The notes: generated by a model from the sequence alone, not told the origin. A stretch of 64,000 nt of DNA from SR-FBR-E99 sp963732365 (GCA_963732365.1 CAVSZC010000005.1:1364001-1428000); one strand, 5' to 3'. Positions 1-9,650 are shown, counted from the stretch's first letter. Numbers and translations are program-made.

Positions 1-927
1 AGCTTTCTCAATAAAACCTATAAATCTCTGTATTTCTCGTACTGCATTATCAATATACTCAGTATCATTATTCTGGACATTATATTTGTCTTTTAATTCA
101 CTATAGACATACCAGCTTCTTGATTTCACATGACTATAAAATACAAGATAACAATACCTTAAGAAGTTATTTTCATCTTCATTACCATCCACATTTGCCT
201 TACTTAAATTAATCTGAAGATTCTCCCATTTTGTATTTATATCTTGTCGGAGCTTATCTCTATCGTGGATAGTAGCATAATAGATGAAAAAGTTTTTAAT
301 TTTCTCAAGTTCAGATAATTGTTTCCCTCTGTTATTTATCACCTCGAACATTATTCCTATTTCTTTATCATTTCCTGGTGTAAAAAACAAGAAGCCCAAT
401 TTATTTGTGACAATATTGAGTATTTCATCAATGGAAACACCATCTTCTTTAAGCCATTTCTCGAAAAATGTTTTAGCCCCAAGGATCCGCTCGTGAGATT
501 TTATTTCAGGATTTATTTTTTGCCCCTTAATTACTGACTCTTCATACAAATTAGCTGTCTCCTTGTTTGGAGTTAAGACAAGTCTCTCACTCCCGATCAA
601 TCCTCTCTGGATAAAGCCTTCAAAAACTGTTCTGTATTTGACTTTATCGTGGTCATATATGCACTTAAGCAGGATTATTAAAGTCGTTAACCGTTGCTGA
701 CCGTCTACAATTTCATAAGTATCACTCCTTGTTTTACTTTGGGTAGCTACAATCGTACCTGTATAATGCATATGGATTCGGCCAGACAAATTCTCAATAT
801 CTTTTCTTATATCTATTAATTGACTCTCTTCCCACGAATAACCTCTTTGATAATCAGGGATAATGAAATAGCGTTCATTGATGATCTCGCTAAGCGATTG
901 AAGTTCCGATGTATTGTTCTTAGGCAT
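1..927 (-). CDS. DUF262 (GmrSD-like) protein, 3' part missing
   Basis: About 309 codons run open from ATG at 927 to the left edge, so the C-terminus, where a DUF1524 HNH nuclease domain often sits, is not visible. The N-terminus has the DUF262 signature: YFIIPDYQRGYSW near residue 20, then the ParB-like nucleotide-binding motif DGQQRLTTL near residue 76. DUF262 proteins include the GmrS half of type IV restriction enzymes that attack modified DNA, and they are common in defence islands. It starts one base after the stop of the RadC-family gene and is the last visible gene of the operon. The family is clear. The role (restriction) is inferred from family and neighbours. Confidence 0.85.
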   Translation of the reverse strand, partial: MPKNNTSELQSLSEIINERYFIIPDYQRGYSWEESQLIDIRKDIENLSGRIHMHYTGTIVATQSKTRSDTYEIVDGQQRLTTLIILLKCIYDHDKVKYRTVFEGFIQRGLIGSERLVLTPNKETANLYEESVIKGQKINPEIKSHERILGAKTFFEKWLKEDGVSIDEILNIVTNKLGFLFFTPGNDKEIGIMFEVINNRGKQLSELEKIKNFFIYYATIHDRDKLRQDINTKWENLQINLSKANVDGNEDENNFLRYCYLVFYSHVKSRSWYVYSELKDKYNVQNNDTEYIDNAVREIQRFIGFIEKA

Positions 928-928
928 T

Positions 929-1603
929 TTAAATCAGATTTTCACGTTTGAAAGAATAATACTCTTTTTCATTTATAATAATGTGTTCCTGTAGGGTAAT
1001 ATCAATTAATCCCAGAGCATCTTTAATTTCATTTGTAATCGAAATATCCTGTTCACTTGGTTCTGCAACACCTCCTGGGTGATTATGAGCTAAAATTACA
1101 GAGGTTGCTTTGTTCTTTAATGCTTCTTCAACTACTTTTCTAGGGAATGCAGCCGATTGTGATACAGTTCCCTCTCCCATTTCTCTAGTTGAAAGTACTT
1201 CATTTTTTGCATTCAGAAAAATAACAAAAAGCACTTCATTGGGCCTATGCCCAATACTTGCGCGTAGCATTTCAACAAGAGCACTAATTTTAGTTATCTG
1301 TACAGTATCAGCTGTTATATGATCTTGAAAATAATATGCCATTGCTTGTCTGAGTGCTACAAGATTCAATGCAGATGCTTTTCCCATACCTTTTACCTGT
1401 TCAATTTTTTCAGATGGAGCATCAAGTACTCGGGAGAATGACCCGAAGGTTTTTATCAGCTCTTTTGCAATTGGTTTTACATCACCTTGTCGAAAAATAA
1501 ATGTGAGTAAATATTCCAATACTTCATAGTCATGAAAACCTATGAATCCGCTTTTCTCAAATCGTTTGCGCAATCTTTCTCTATGACCAGTTTCAGCTTT
1601 CAT
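929..1603 (-). CDS. radC: RadC-family JAMM/MPN+ protein (UPF0758)
   Basis: The 224-residue length is normal for the family. The N-terminal half has helix-hairpin-helix character (QVKGMGKASALNLVALR, about residues 65-85). The C-terminal MPN+ domain carries the metal-binding JAMM motif AHNHPGGVAEPSEQD (about residues 170-185), with the upstream Glu in RPNEVLFVIFLN. RadC proteins were once linked to DNA repair, but their biochemical function is not settled, and many copies sit on mobile elements and defence islands. The ATG overlaps the end of the helicase gene by four bases (ATGA), so translation is probably coupled. This copy is likely an accessory protein of the operon rather than the housekeeping RadC. 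Confidence 0.88.
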   Translation of the reverse strand: MKAETGHRERLRKRFEKSGFIGFHDYEVLEYLLTFIFRQGDVKPIAKELIKTFGSFSRVLDAPSEKIEQVKGMGKASALNLVALRQAMAYYFQDHITADTVQITKISALVEMLRASIGHRPNEVLFVIFLNAKNEVLSTREMGEGTVSQSAAFPRKVVEEALKNKATSVILAHNHPGGVAEPSEQDISITNEIKDALGLIDITLQEHIIINEKEYYSFKRENLI

Positions 1604-4365
1604 TCACGGAATCCTTTACGCTTTGGGCAAAGATTACACCAGTCGCACGATTTGCATGTCTTATCCTGTCGGGCATCCCTTTTGAATCTGGTTTGTGTTA
1701 TTCCAGTGATAGCATGTTTCAATTCCTCCCTGGCAGTTTCAAGTGCAGCCTGTGAGGTTAGAACTGCAAGCCTCTCATTCTTATCAGTATCGATAAAATG
1801 GATTTGAGCCTTTTGGGTGTTAAGGCCTAGTGCCTCCATCGCTGCAATTGTATAAAGCTGAACCTGCAATTCGTATTTATGCATCAGATCATTCTCGGGT
1901 TTGCCAGTTTTAAAATCTATTACCTCTAAATGTGATTCATTACCATCCAGGCGTTTTATCATATCGATAGACCCGGCAATTAAGGCATTTTCAAATTCCA
2001 GTTCAAATGGTCTTTCAGTTTTTACAGTAAGAGAAAAGTCCTTTTCCCACATCTTCACATATTTTGACAAACTCTTCATTGCTCCTACCTTTAGCCTTTC
2101 GGTAACACTATCAGATGCATATCGGAGATAAAAGTGTTCTTCAATTAGTCTGGCAATGTTTGCCTTAGTAGGAATCTTTCCTGTCTCTTCATACTGTTTA
2201 TGCAGTAGATTTATTACATTATGAACTTGCTTTCCAAATCCAAGAGCAGGAACGATTCCTGGATTAAAGCCATAAATCAAACGCATCTTGTAGTCGTATG
2301 CACAACTTAAATAATAGGACAGCTCACTATAGCTTGTTGGGAATCGGATTTCCTCCGATACTCCGTCATTATTACTCTTCTTACGTTTTGTTGGATCTGG
2401 TATTGCCTCTGTAATAAAATGTGTGGCCGGGATCTCATCAAAAAAACGACTTCTTGAAGCTCTTCGGTTTTTTTCAAGCTTATATTCAGCTGAAGTTACA
2501 AATAGAAACTTCTTGCTCCGTGTTAAAGCCACATAATAAATTCTCCTTTCATCAGCCGGATGATTTAAGAACCTATTGCTATCAAATTTTGAAATATCAA
2601 GCAAAGTAGGTCCAAAATCAGGTTCTCTGTTTTGCCTGAAATGGCTAGGCATAAAAACGACTGGGAATCCAAGGCCTTTAGTCCCATGCATTGTCAAAAT
2701 CTGTACAGCATCTATCAATCCGGCCATTGCATCAGTATTGCCACTGTCGTATGCATTCTCTGCATGCAACCGAATAAACCAGATAAAATCTCTTATACTG
2801 TTAAATGTTAAGTATTCTCGAGAGTTTTCATAATCGGAAATTGCCTGACTAAGCCGACCAAGATTAAAAAGCAATACATCATCTTCGGCTTCGTGAAAGT
2901 TCTCTCCTGACAATCCTAAGAGGTAAAGAATATCACCATACACCCCTTGCAGAGATAAACGTTTTTGTTTTTTTCCATCTTCTTTAATTACCTCTACTCC
3001 TTTTTGAAAGACTCGAAAAGTAATTTTAAAATTATCGGGTAGATTGGAATGGATATCTTTCAGAAAATCATCATCGTAAACTACATCTTTATCACATTCA
3101 GAAATATATTCCAAAATCCTGATAATTGAAGATACTTCATCTGTTAGAAAAAGCCCACCAGTGCCTGCGAAAACAACAGGAATCCCAGCAGCTTGCATTG
3201 CTTCGATGTAGGGAGTTGCCTCGTTTCCAACAGAACGGAAAAGAAAAGCAAAATCAGAGTATTTTAGCTTTCGATCCCTATCCCCCTCCCAAAACTCTTT
3301 ACCGATTAATGATTGTATTTTTTCAATTATCCAAATAATCTCTTCTTCCTGCCTTTCAAATAGAATTTTATATAAGTCACCACCATCCGATTTAAGCCCC
3401 TTGTCTTTAATCGATTTTTTTAAACGACCCGGATTATTTAGCTGGATAAGTTCATCAGCAGTTTTGACAATCGCATGATGACTTCTTCTATTAACGTCCA
3501 GTTGATGAACTGAAACATTAGGGTACCTTTTCTGAAATGAAATAATGTTATTTACATCAGCACCACGCCATTGGTAAATAGATTGGTCATCATCACCAAC
3601 TACGCAAACATTCTGCCTGCTTGAAATAAGCTGAATAAGTTTTTCTTGAATAGGATTTACATCCTGATATTCATCTACAGTGAAGAACTTGTATTGATTC
3701 TGAAGCTTTTTTCTTACAGCTGGTTCGCCTTCAAGGGTATCAACGGCTATTCTTAAAATACTTGAAAAGTCGAGAAAACGCTTTTCTTCAAGTTTTGCAA
3801 AATATATTTTGTAGGCATTCCGAAAACTATCGGTCAATACTGCCTCATCAGTAAGTCCTTCTTCTCTGAATAAGTCAACATCCTTAATAAAGGTTCTGTA
3901 AACCCAGTTATGCTTGTTTCCTTGCTTATGAAAGTTCCAAGGATATCTGGAGTTTAAAGAGTTAAACAAATGGTTAAAATCGATATCCTTCTTGATTGAA
4001 GATAAAAAAGCCAGCCTTCCAATCTCATCTAACATATCAAATGCCCTATATCGTGGAATAAAGTCCTGCAATATTTTAAAAGCAAAAGCATGAATGGTTC
4101 CAATGTACATGTCTCCAATATCAGGTTGCCGGCCAATCAGTTCCTTAATTTTTGAACGTACTCTGAATTTGAGCTCTTCAGCTGCCTTTTCTGTAAAAGT
4201 AAAAGCAACTATTTGCTCCGGTTCGGCAATCCCTGTATGAATTTGATAAGCAATGCGTTCTGAAACGAATTCAGTTTTTCCAGACCCGGCGCAAGCAATT
4301 ATCTGAAGATTCCCTTTCAGTAATTCCGGTTTTGATAAGAAGGTCTTACTATTAAAAAATGTCAT
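1600..4365 (-). CDS. UvrD/PcrA-type superfamily 1 helicase fused to Fe-S PD-(D/E)XK nuclease
   Basis: This is a 921-residue ATP-dependent DNA helicase. Walker A is CAGSGKTEFV near residue 25; motif II/III region GDDDQSIYQWRGAD lies near 260; motif V is LTMHGTKGLGFPVVF and motif VI RRIYYVALTRSKK near residue 610. The last 250 residues form a RecB-like nuclease: EVIDFKTGKPEND supplies the D and E-x-K-like residues, and the tail has a CxxCxxCxxC cluster (TCKSCDWCNLCP) resembling the Fe-S clamp of AddB/Cas4 nucleases. The architecture suits processing of DNA ends. It follows the NurA gene by 44 bp and overlaps radC. Helicase plus nuclease is clear; a defence role is inferred from context. Confidence 0.92.
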   Translation of the reverse strand: MTFFNSKTFLSKPELLKGNLQIIACAGSGKTEFVSERIAYQIHTGIAEPEQIVAFTFTEKAAEELKFRVRSKIKELIGRQPDIGDMYIGTIHAFAFKILQDFIPRYRAFDMLDEIGRLAFLSSIKKDIDFNHLFNSLNSRYPWNFHKQGNKHNWVYRTFIKDVDLFREEGLTDEAVLTDSFRNAYKIYFAKLEEKRFLDFSSILRIAVDTLEGEPAVRKKLQNQYKFFTVDEYQDVNPIQEKLIQLISSRQNVCVVGDDDQSIYQWRGADVNNIISFQKRYPNVSVHQLDVNRRSHHAIVKTADELIQLNNPGRLKKSIKDKGLKSDGGDLYKILFERQEEEIIWIIEKIQSLIGKEFWEGDRDRKLKYSDFAFLFRSVGNEATPYIEAMQAAGIPVVFAGTGGLFLTDEVSSIIRILEYISECDKDVVYDDDFLKDIHSNLPDNFKITFRVFQKGVEVIKEDGKKQKRLSLQGVYGDILYLLGLSGENFHEAEDDVLLFNLGRLSQAISDYENSREYLTFNSIRDFIWFIRLHAENAYDSGNTDAMAGLIDAVQILTMHGTKGLGFPVVFMPSHFRQNREPDFGPTLLDISKFDSNRFLNHPADERRIYYVALTRSKKFLFVTSAEYKLEKNRRASRSRFFDEIPATHFITEAIPDPTKRKKSNNDGVSEEIRFPTSYSELSYYLSCAYDYKMRLIYGFNPGIVPALGFGKQVHNVINLLHKQYEETGKIPTKANIARLIEEHFYLRYASDSVTERLKVGAMKSLSKYVKMWEKDFSLTVKTERPFELEFENALIAGSIDMIKRLDGNESHLEVIDFKTGKPENDLMHKYELQVQLYTIAAMEALGLNTQKAQIHFIDTDKNERLAVLTSQAALETAREELKHAITGITQTRFKRDARQDKTCKSCDWCNLCPKRKGFRE

Positions 4366-4409
4366 TTATTGTTGGTTGTTATTCACTAAAAAACAAGTTA
4401 TTTGAGTGG

Positions 4410-5741
4410 CTATTTACCCTTTGTAGCATCTGCAAATAATTCAAGTGTTTTAGCTGAAGGATAAGTTGATAATGATGCAATTTTATTTGCTAATTCAATA
4501 GGGTACAAGGCTCCCTCGAACCTATTGCTAAGTATTTTAGGGAGGGTCGTCATTATGCTATTAAGTTTTATCAATCTTTCACTGGACGGATTATCGACAA
4601 ACTCTCCTCTTTCCCCAGTTGGAATATTTATAATCATTTTATGGTAACTATTGATCTTGACAAATAGTTTAGCTCCATAATTTGTATCCTGTCCATAAAT
4701 TGAGGTAGAATTCGAGTGCTGAATTTCTTCCCGAATATATTGATTATTAGGAATAAAGAAAGAACCAACTGGTGCCCTATTACCGATTAATTGTAAATGA
4801 TCATAAAAAACTCCGGATTTTTCCTGACCAATCATTGCAATATCTATTCCTTTTGATTGAGCATACTTGAAAAATCTACGGATTGGTGCAGCTAGTTTAG
4901 CTAAGGTTGCACGCAATGATAATGGACCATCTTTGATGAAAAGACATTCTTTGAGGGTTTCACGTCTGTTTTCCCAAAAATATCTGATTGGAGTAAATAT
5001 CATTAATGTCTCACTTATAGCCATATAATCAGAAGCAACCTGATTTGGTGCATAATCCTCGGTCATATTCAAATGAAGACTAAATAGATCTGTTATGAAA
5101 ATATTACCTGCACATTTTGGACAGATGCCCTTTTCATGATCATATGGCAATGTAGCAACAGTTCTATGGCAATGAGGACAATCAAATTCCTCCAGGGACG
5201 GTTTAGGCTTCTCGTTCCATTTCTCATATGCAATCCATTTCAATGTCTCCATTATAGCTCCATCAAGAGATTTGTTTAATCCTTCATCCTTAACAGATTC
5301 ATAGAAAATCTCACGAATAGCGTGGTAATTTAATTTACCTTCAATACTTACATTCCTAAGTGGAAAAGCAGTTGCATGATATAAAGCAGATTCCTTCAAA
5401 ATATCCTTTATTGCGAAAGGGTTAGGAGTATCTTTATCTAGTTTTGCAATAGCATATTGATCAACCTTTAATAAAGCAGTTTTAACAAACGCTATTGCTT
5501 TGTAAGGGGGATTTGGTTGTTCTATAACTTGAATTGATCCATCAGTTGAAAAAATTATTTTTAGTTCTTCACCTGTGTACAATATCTTCTCCCATTTCTG
5601 ATCATTAGATCCAGAATCAGGTTTATCAGGGTCATTGAAATTACTGCAAAGTTTCTGAACAAGTGGACTTTGAATAACTTCAAGATGGCCAAGTTTACTT
5701 GCTCTTTCTGGAGGGAGTCTATTCCCTTTTTGGTATGGCAT
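4410..5741 (-). CDS. nurA: NurA-domain nuclease with internal zinc ribbon
   Basis: The protein has 443 residues. NurA-type motifs are visible: FSTDGSIQ near residue 63 (first acidic motif), CLFIKDGPLSLR near 270 (second), and DIAMIGQEKSG near 300 (the later 'G-x-K/S' motif). Between the first two, about residues 165-190, lies a four-cysteine cluster FDCPHCH...GICPKCAGN that should form a zinc ribbon, not a standard part of NurA. NurA proteins are 5'-3' nucleases that work inside a HerA ATPase ring. The gene starts one base after the HerA stop, which strongly supports that pairing. Assignment rests on motif reading and synteny rather than overall similarity. Confidence 0.75.
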   Translation of the reverse strand: MPYQKGNRLPPERASKLGHLEVIQSPLVQKLCSNFNDPDKPDSGSNDQKWEKILYTGEELKIIFSTDGSIQVIEQPNPPYKAIAFVKTALLKVDQYAIAKLDKDTPNPFAIKDILKESALYHATAFPLRNVSIEGKLNYHAIREIFYESVKDEGLNKSLDGAIMETLKWIAYEKWNEKPKPSLEEFDCPHCHRTVATLPYDHEKGICPKCAGNIFITDLFSLHLNMTEDYAPNQVASDYMAISETLMIFTPIRYFWENRRETLKECLFIKDGPLSLRATLAKLAAPIRRFFKYAQSKGIDIAMIGQEKSGVFYDHLQLIGNRAPVGSFFIPNNQYIREEIQHSNSTSIYGQDTNYGAKLFVKINSYHKMIINIPTGERGEFVDNPSSERLIKLNSIMTTLPKILSNRFEGALYPIELANKIASLSTYPSAKTLELFADATKGK

Positions 5742-5742
5742 C

Positions 5743-7758
5743 TTAATCAGTATTTTGAGGAGGAGTGAACCTTAAAGCCTGGACAGAGACGACAAATCGA
5801 TGAGACCGAGTAAGCATCCTGATATAGCCTGGAGTTTTAGCCTGCAAAATATCATTTTTTATACTTTCATATGCAATATTTACCCTTGCAAGCTTATTTA
5901 CATCATCCTGGGATGCTAAATGAGCGATAAAAAAGTTTTCAGTTTGTGCAAGTAGATCTGCATTTACGGTTGAAGGAGATTGAGTGGAATAAACCATTCC
6001 TATATGATACTTGGCTCCTTCTTTTGCAAACCGTCTATAAATTTTTGTAGAATCACTATTATCATTATACCCAAACAGGTTATGTGCTTCTTCAAAATAT
6101 AGTTGAATGAAATGATTTCCTAAACGGTTATTAGTGAATTTATCAGTTTGATGATAGAAAACTGCTTCTGAAAGCTGTCGTGAAAAATATGAAAGTAATA
6201 TTTCATCTGCATTACCAAGGTCCAGGATAACTGTTTGTCCTTGATCAAGAAGTTCAAGAATTCTGTTTGTATAATCTCCAGCTCTAGGGTCATGATATGA
6301 TCTATACCTAAGGATTATCATAAATCCATTTCGCCCAGGATTCGGTTCTAGCATTTCAAGAATAGACGTATCATCTTGGTCAAAAAGAGGATTTCCTCTT
6401 GCTGAACGTAAATTAACATCTGTTTGATTTGCTTTTCTAAATCGATGAATAACCTCAAGTTCTCTGACCAAATGATCAAGCGAGTTTGGAACTCCGGGTA
6501 CTTCTAAATTCGCAAAAGTGTATGCAGCTGTTCTTAGTTCAGCTGTAAAATTTGGGTTAAAACCTCTTACAACTCCAGCAGTCGGGATCGAATCTCTAAT
6601 CTCTGTTTCATTAGCTGCATATTGCGCTTTGTGTAACAACGCATAATAAAATTGTATCTTTCTTACAGCTCTTATTTTCTCATTCATTTGACTATTTGGA
6701 ATTGCATTAATCGCTTCATTATCTGGAAGATCAACGCTTAAAAACGCATCAACATAATCAGAGCCTGCCCTGCCAGATTGCCTAATGAGAGTGTTTATAA
6801 CTGTTTTGGAAGCTGAAGGATTTTGATAAAAATTTAGCTTTAGTGGCTCAGAAGGTGTATTTTCTTTAGGTGTTAATGCATATACAATACATCTATCGGG
6901 ATATGCACTTCTGATAGACAAATTATCATCTTGAGGATTATCATTGGCATATTCTCCATTTATATCGAAAATCAAATTGCCAACATTTCTATTTTCGATA
7001 GTGGTTTCTAATAGACTTTGAACAATTAACTTTACAACGTTGCTTTTTCCTAACCTGGTTTTGCCAAACATTGCTGTTCTAGTGCCCATAAAATCCTTTG
7101 ATGAAAGGAAAATATTAACATTAGGCAATCTCTTATTTGGTAGTGGTAACCGACACTCAGTCAATCTCAGTTTTCCAATCAAAAACCTATTTTCATTTGG
7201 AACAGTCGCATTGTTAACCAAGTCCAACAAGGCATCGTCTGGAGAATATATTTTATATTTATGCGCGCTCACATAATTATTTAAATCACCAGAAAACTCA
7301 ACAGTATTTTGTTCAGTTGGATGCGGATAAAACATTCCTAAAACTTGAGTTTTTAATGCACCCCATTGAAGTTCACTTTGGGTAAATACATCTAATTCTG
7401 GCATTGATTTCTTCTGAAGTTCAAAATATGTCTGTTGAACTTCACTTGATAATGGAGTAGGAGCAGAATCCAAAACTCTTAGCAAAGTAAAATGAGGAGG
7501 TAATGACGAGCCATTTTGGTCAAATTTATTTGGTACCATTATTAGCATCGAATTTCTTGGTACTCCTCCTACAGCTATTTTAAATGGATCACAAGTGATA
7601 ATCTTAATTTCATCATAACCAATATCTAAAACATACCCAACAAACCTACTTTGATCATAAAGTTTTGCCTGTGTAACCTTTTCTTCCTGAGCCAAGAAAT
7701 CACTTAGCAATCTTAATGGGTGGTGTTGGTTCGCCGCACTTTCTAAGAATTCTTTCAT
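5743..7758 (-). CDS. herA: HerA-like hexameric DNA-translocating ATPase
   Basis: The 671-residue protein has an N-terminal beta-rich HAS-barrel-like region, then a RecA-type ATPase core: Walker A MFGKTRLGKSNVVKL near residue 235, LIFDINGEYAND (typical HerA motif) near 270, Walker B IQLYFEEAHNLFG near 555 and a YSTQSPSTVNADLLAQTENF sensor segment near 590. HerA forms hexameric rings that pump DNA into the NurA nuclease. Spacing of 3 bp to the methylase upstream and 1 bp to nurA downstream shows one transcript. Bacterial HerA-NurA pairs are enriched in defence islands. The long insertion between Walker A and B is usual for the family. Confidence 0.9.
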   Translation of the reverse strand: MKEFLESAANQHHPLRLLSDFLAQEEKVTQAKLYDQSRFVGYVLDIGYDEIKIITCDPFKIAVGGVPRNSMLIMVPNKFDQNGSSLPPHFTLLRVLDSAPTPLSSEVQQTYFELQKKSMPELDVFTQSELQWGALKTQVLGMFYPHPTEQNTVEFSGDLNNYVSAHKYKIYSPDDALLDLVNNATVPNENRFLIGKLRLTECRLPLPNKRLPNVNIFLSSKDFMGTRTAMFGKTRLGKSNVVKLIVQSLLETTIENRNVGNLIFDINGEYANDNPQDDNLSIRSAYPDRCIVYALTPKENTPSEPLKLNFYQNPSASKTVINTLIRQSGRAGSDYVDAFLSVDLPDNEAINAIPNSQMNEKIRAVRKIQFYYALLHKAQYAANETEIRDSIPTAGVVRGFNPNFTAELRTAAYTFANLEVPGVPNSLDHLVRELEVIHRFRKANQTDVNLRSARGNPLFDQDDTSILEMLEPNPGRNGFMIILRYRSYHDPRAGDYTNRILELLDQGQTVILDLGNADEILLSYFSRQLSEAVFYHQTDKFTNNRLGNHFIQLYFEEAHNLFGYNDNSDSTKIYRRFAKEGAKYHIGMVYSTQSPSTVNADLLAQTENFFIAHLASQDDVNKLARVNIAYESIKNDILQAKTPGYIRMLTRSHRFVVSVQALRFTPPQNTD

Positions 7759-7761
7759 TTT

Positions 7762-8562
7762 TTAATAGTTTGTGATTAATACCTCATTAGAATTTTTTGT
7801 AAATATGCCCGGCATGTTGCTTGTTCCAATTGGAATCTTTTTAATTTTAAAACCTGCATATAGATTCAGAATATCTTTATGAGATGAATTAGTCATCGCC
7901 CATTTAATATTTCTGGATTTTAACAAGTTTTTTAAAGATTCTGACAACCTAATTTGCTCTTCAAATAGGAACTTACCATTACTATAATGTTTTTCGTTTA
8001 AATCTCTTTCTCCAGGCTTATAAGGTGGATCAATAAAAAGGAAGTCATCATTGGAAGCGTTCATTATCACTTCTTCAAAATCGCTTTGCATAATTTGAGC
8101 TTTCTGAAATACATTTGAAAGTTCAATAATACTTTGATGAGTAATGACCCATCTTCTTTCTTCACCACCATAGCCAACATTGAAGTTTCCCTGAGGATTA
8201 TGCCTCCACATGCCTTTAAAACATGTTCTATTTAAGTAAAGAGTGCGAGCAGCTTTGTAGTAAATAGGTCTTTTACTAATTTCAGAATTTCTTATAAGAT
8301 AGTATGAGTTTTTCCCGATTGGGAATGATTTAAATACTTCCCACACTTTATGAGGATAAAGTTTAATCCCTTTGTAAAGTGTAATAAGTTCATCATTTAA
8401 ATCTGAAATAATAGCTTTTTCAGGTTTCAGGAAAAGAAAGACAGATCCGCCACCTACAAATGGCTCAATATAAGTACCCTTAATATCCTTAGAATCTGGT
8501 AAATAGTCTTCCAGAAAAGTTAGTTGTTTCCCTTTTCCCCCAGGGTATCTTAAGAATCGCAC
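7762..8562 (-). CDS. D12-class DNA adenine-N6 methyltransferase (Dam-like)
   Basis: It carries the D12/Dam order of motifs: FLRYPGGKGKQL (motif X) at the very start, YIEPFVGGGSVFL (motif I, SAM binding), and FLFIDPPYKPG (motif IV, catalytic DPPY). The reading frame is open to a TTG at 8598, but I prefer the GTG at 8562: Dam proteins begin right before the FLRYPGGK block, and a promoter-like TACCTTTG lies over the TTG. That gives 267 residues, the usual family size. It is the first gene of the operon and probably marks host DNA so that the HerA-NurA/helicase machinery spares it. Target sequence cannot be read here. Confidence 0.9.
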   Translation of the reverse strand: MRFLRYPGGKGKQLTFLEDYLPDSKDIKGTYIEPFVGGGSVFLFLKPEKAIISDLNDELITLYKGIKLYPHKVWEVFKSFPIGKNSYYLIRNSEISKRPIYYKAARTLYLNRTCFKGMWRHNPQGNFNVGYGGEERRWVITHQSIIELSNVFQKAQIMQSDFEEVIMNASNDDFLFIDPPYKPGERDLNEKHYSNGKFLFEEQIRLSESLKNLLKSRNIKWAMTNSSHKDILNLYAGFKIKKIPIGTSNMPGIFTKNSNEVLITNY

Positions 8563-8587
8563 GATTTCTTTAAATATTATAGTATTC

Positions 8588-8595
8588 CAAAGGTA
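8588..8595 (-). promoter_or_regulatory. candidate -7 box for the methylase-HerA-NurA operon
   Basis: The minus strand reads TACCTTTG, matching the Bacteroidota -7 consensus TAnnTTTG, 25 bases before the preferred GTG start. No convincing -33 TTTG is found at 19-21 bases upstream, so the call is tentative. Confidence 0.35.
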
Positions 8596-8598
8596 CAA

Positions 8599-9409
8599 TT
8601 AATACAATTTAAATTTTCATTTGAATTAATAGTTCAATTCTTACTTGATATGATTTAATAAATTTATTGGATGGGAATATAAATGTCGACTTCCTTTTAA
8701 TTGGACCAATGAAAATTCAAAATCTTAAGTGCTTGCTGTAAAGTAATTGAATGCTTTTCTTTTAGCAAAGCAAATAATGGGGTGGTTTTTGCCAATCCCG
8801 ATTGATGGTCAGGGATTATCATGTTATATTGAAGTTGTCAAGATGGTAAAGTCCTGGTAAATGTGCAGGGATTGCCAAGTTATGATATAGTTGTTTTTAC
8901 AGAGTAGTCAGGGTAGGCAAAGAAGCATGTGTTTTGCAGCGACGGGATGGTTGCAGGGACGAGATGCAAAACTCTTTGTTGCGCCTCGGAAGTCCTGGTG
9001 TAATGAGGACATGGTGCAAATTTCACTTGCAGCTAACACACTTATAGATACATCTTTTGTACATATAACGATTCTATGAGAAATTGCGTTACGTAGACTT
9101 GTTTTCCATTTAGTAGTCCGCGAGCAGCAAAATAAATCCACCTAAGTACTATACTTCAATTTACAACAGAGAATAAACTGGGACACTAATCAAACCCCAC
9201 AAATATCTCGAGTGACTCAGAACAGTGTTATTAAAATTAGGCAATATTTTGTCAACATTCAAAATGGCAAGTGGAGAATAGTTTTGAAGGTATAAGGTAT
9301 AAGGCACAAGGTACAATGTGCAGGGAGGATTTTCGATTTGCGATTCTCGATTTGCGGATTGAGGGGCTCTTGATAGACTTAGCCAGGTGGTGGCGAGAGG
9401 AAGGATGAC
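8599..9409. other. intergenic stretch without a supported gene
   Basis: About 800 bp between the defence operon and the phosphatase fragment. Small open frames on both strands (e.g. 8908-9141) resemble no family and lack good codon structure. The last 110 bp contain repeat modules (ACAAGGTACAATGTGCAGG and GATTTGCGATTCTCGATTTG). Nothing else is seen. Confidence 0.6.
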
Positions 9410-9595
9410 CTAAGGCTCAAGCCAGGGGGAGATCCTTGATCTTAGCAGGGCGATAAGCTCCGGGTCCATGAAATAGTAGTTGTCAGGGATGCCAAGGATA
9501 ATGATCTGCTTGCCAGCAGATTCGGCCGGGAACTCATGACGTATATAATCTTCGTGATGCGCCTCCATCACAAATATCCTGTCGGGCCAGAGCAC
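9410..9595 (-). pseudogene. C-terminal remnant of a small protein tyrosine phosphatase (COG4551-like)
   Basis: The last 57 codons read WPDRIFVMEAHHEDYIRHEF...IIILGIPDNYYFMDPELIALL, matching the C-terminal half of the short low-molecular-weight-type phosphatases predicted in COG4551. The N-terminal half with the CxxxxR(S/T) catalytic loop is missing. Upstream (above about 9590) the frame runs straight into an AAGGTC/AAGGTT repeat tract, so the 5' part was replaced or deleted. A second decayed copy of the same family lies at 11804-12116, on the other side of the DUF2779 gene. Confidence 0.75.
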
Positions 9596-9601
9596 AAGAC
9601 A

Positions 9602-9650
9602 AGGGCTCAGGTCAAGGTCAAGGTTGAGGTTAAGGTTAAGGGGGAGGGGT
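9602..9650. repeat. AAGGTT/AAGGTC hexamer tract
   Basis: Degenerate tandem hexamers (AAGGTCAAGGTTGAGGTTAAGG) ending in GGGGGAGGGG. This module recurs at 31158, 33763, 42126, 43516 and 56335. Here it abuts the broken 5' end of a phosphatase fragment. Confidence 0.8.

Noticed and set aside
8908..9141. 77-codon minus-strand frame and an overlapping plus-strand frame
   Set aside because: No recognisable family, poor codon structure, lies in repeat-containing intergenic DNA.
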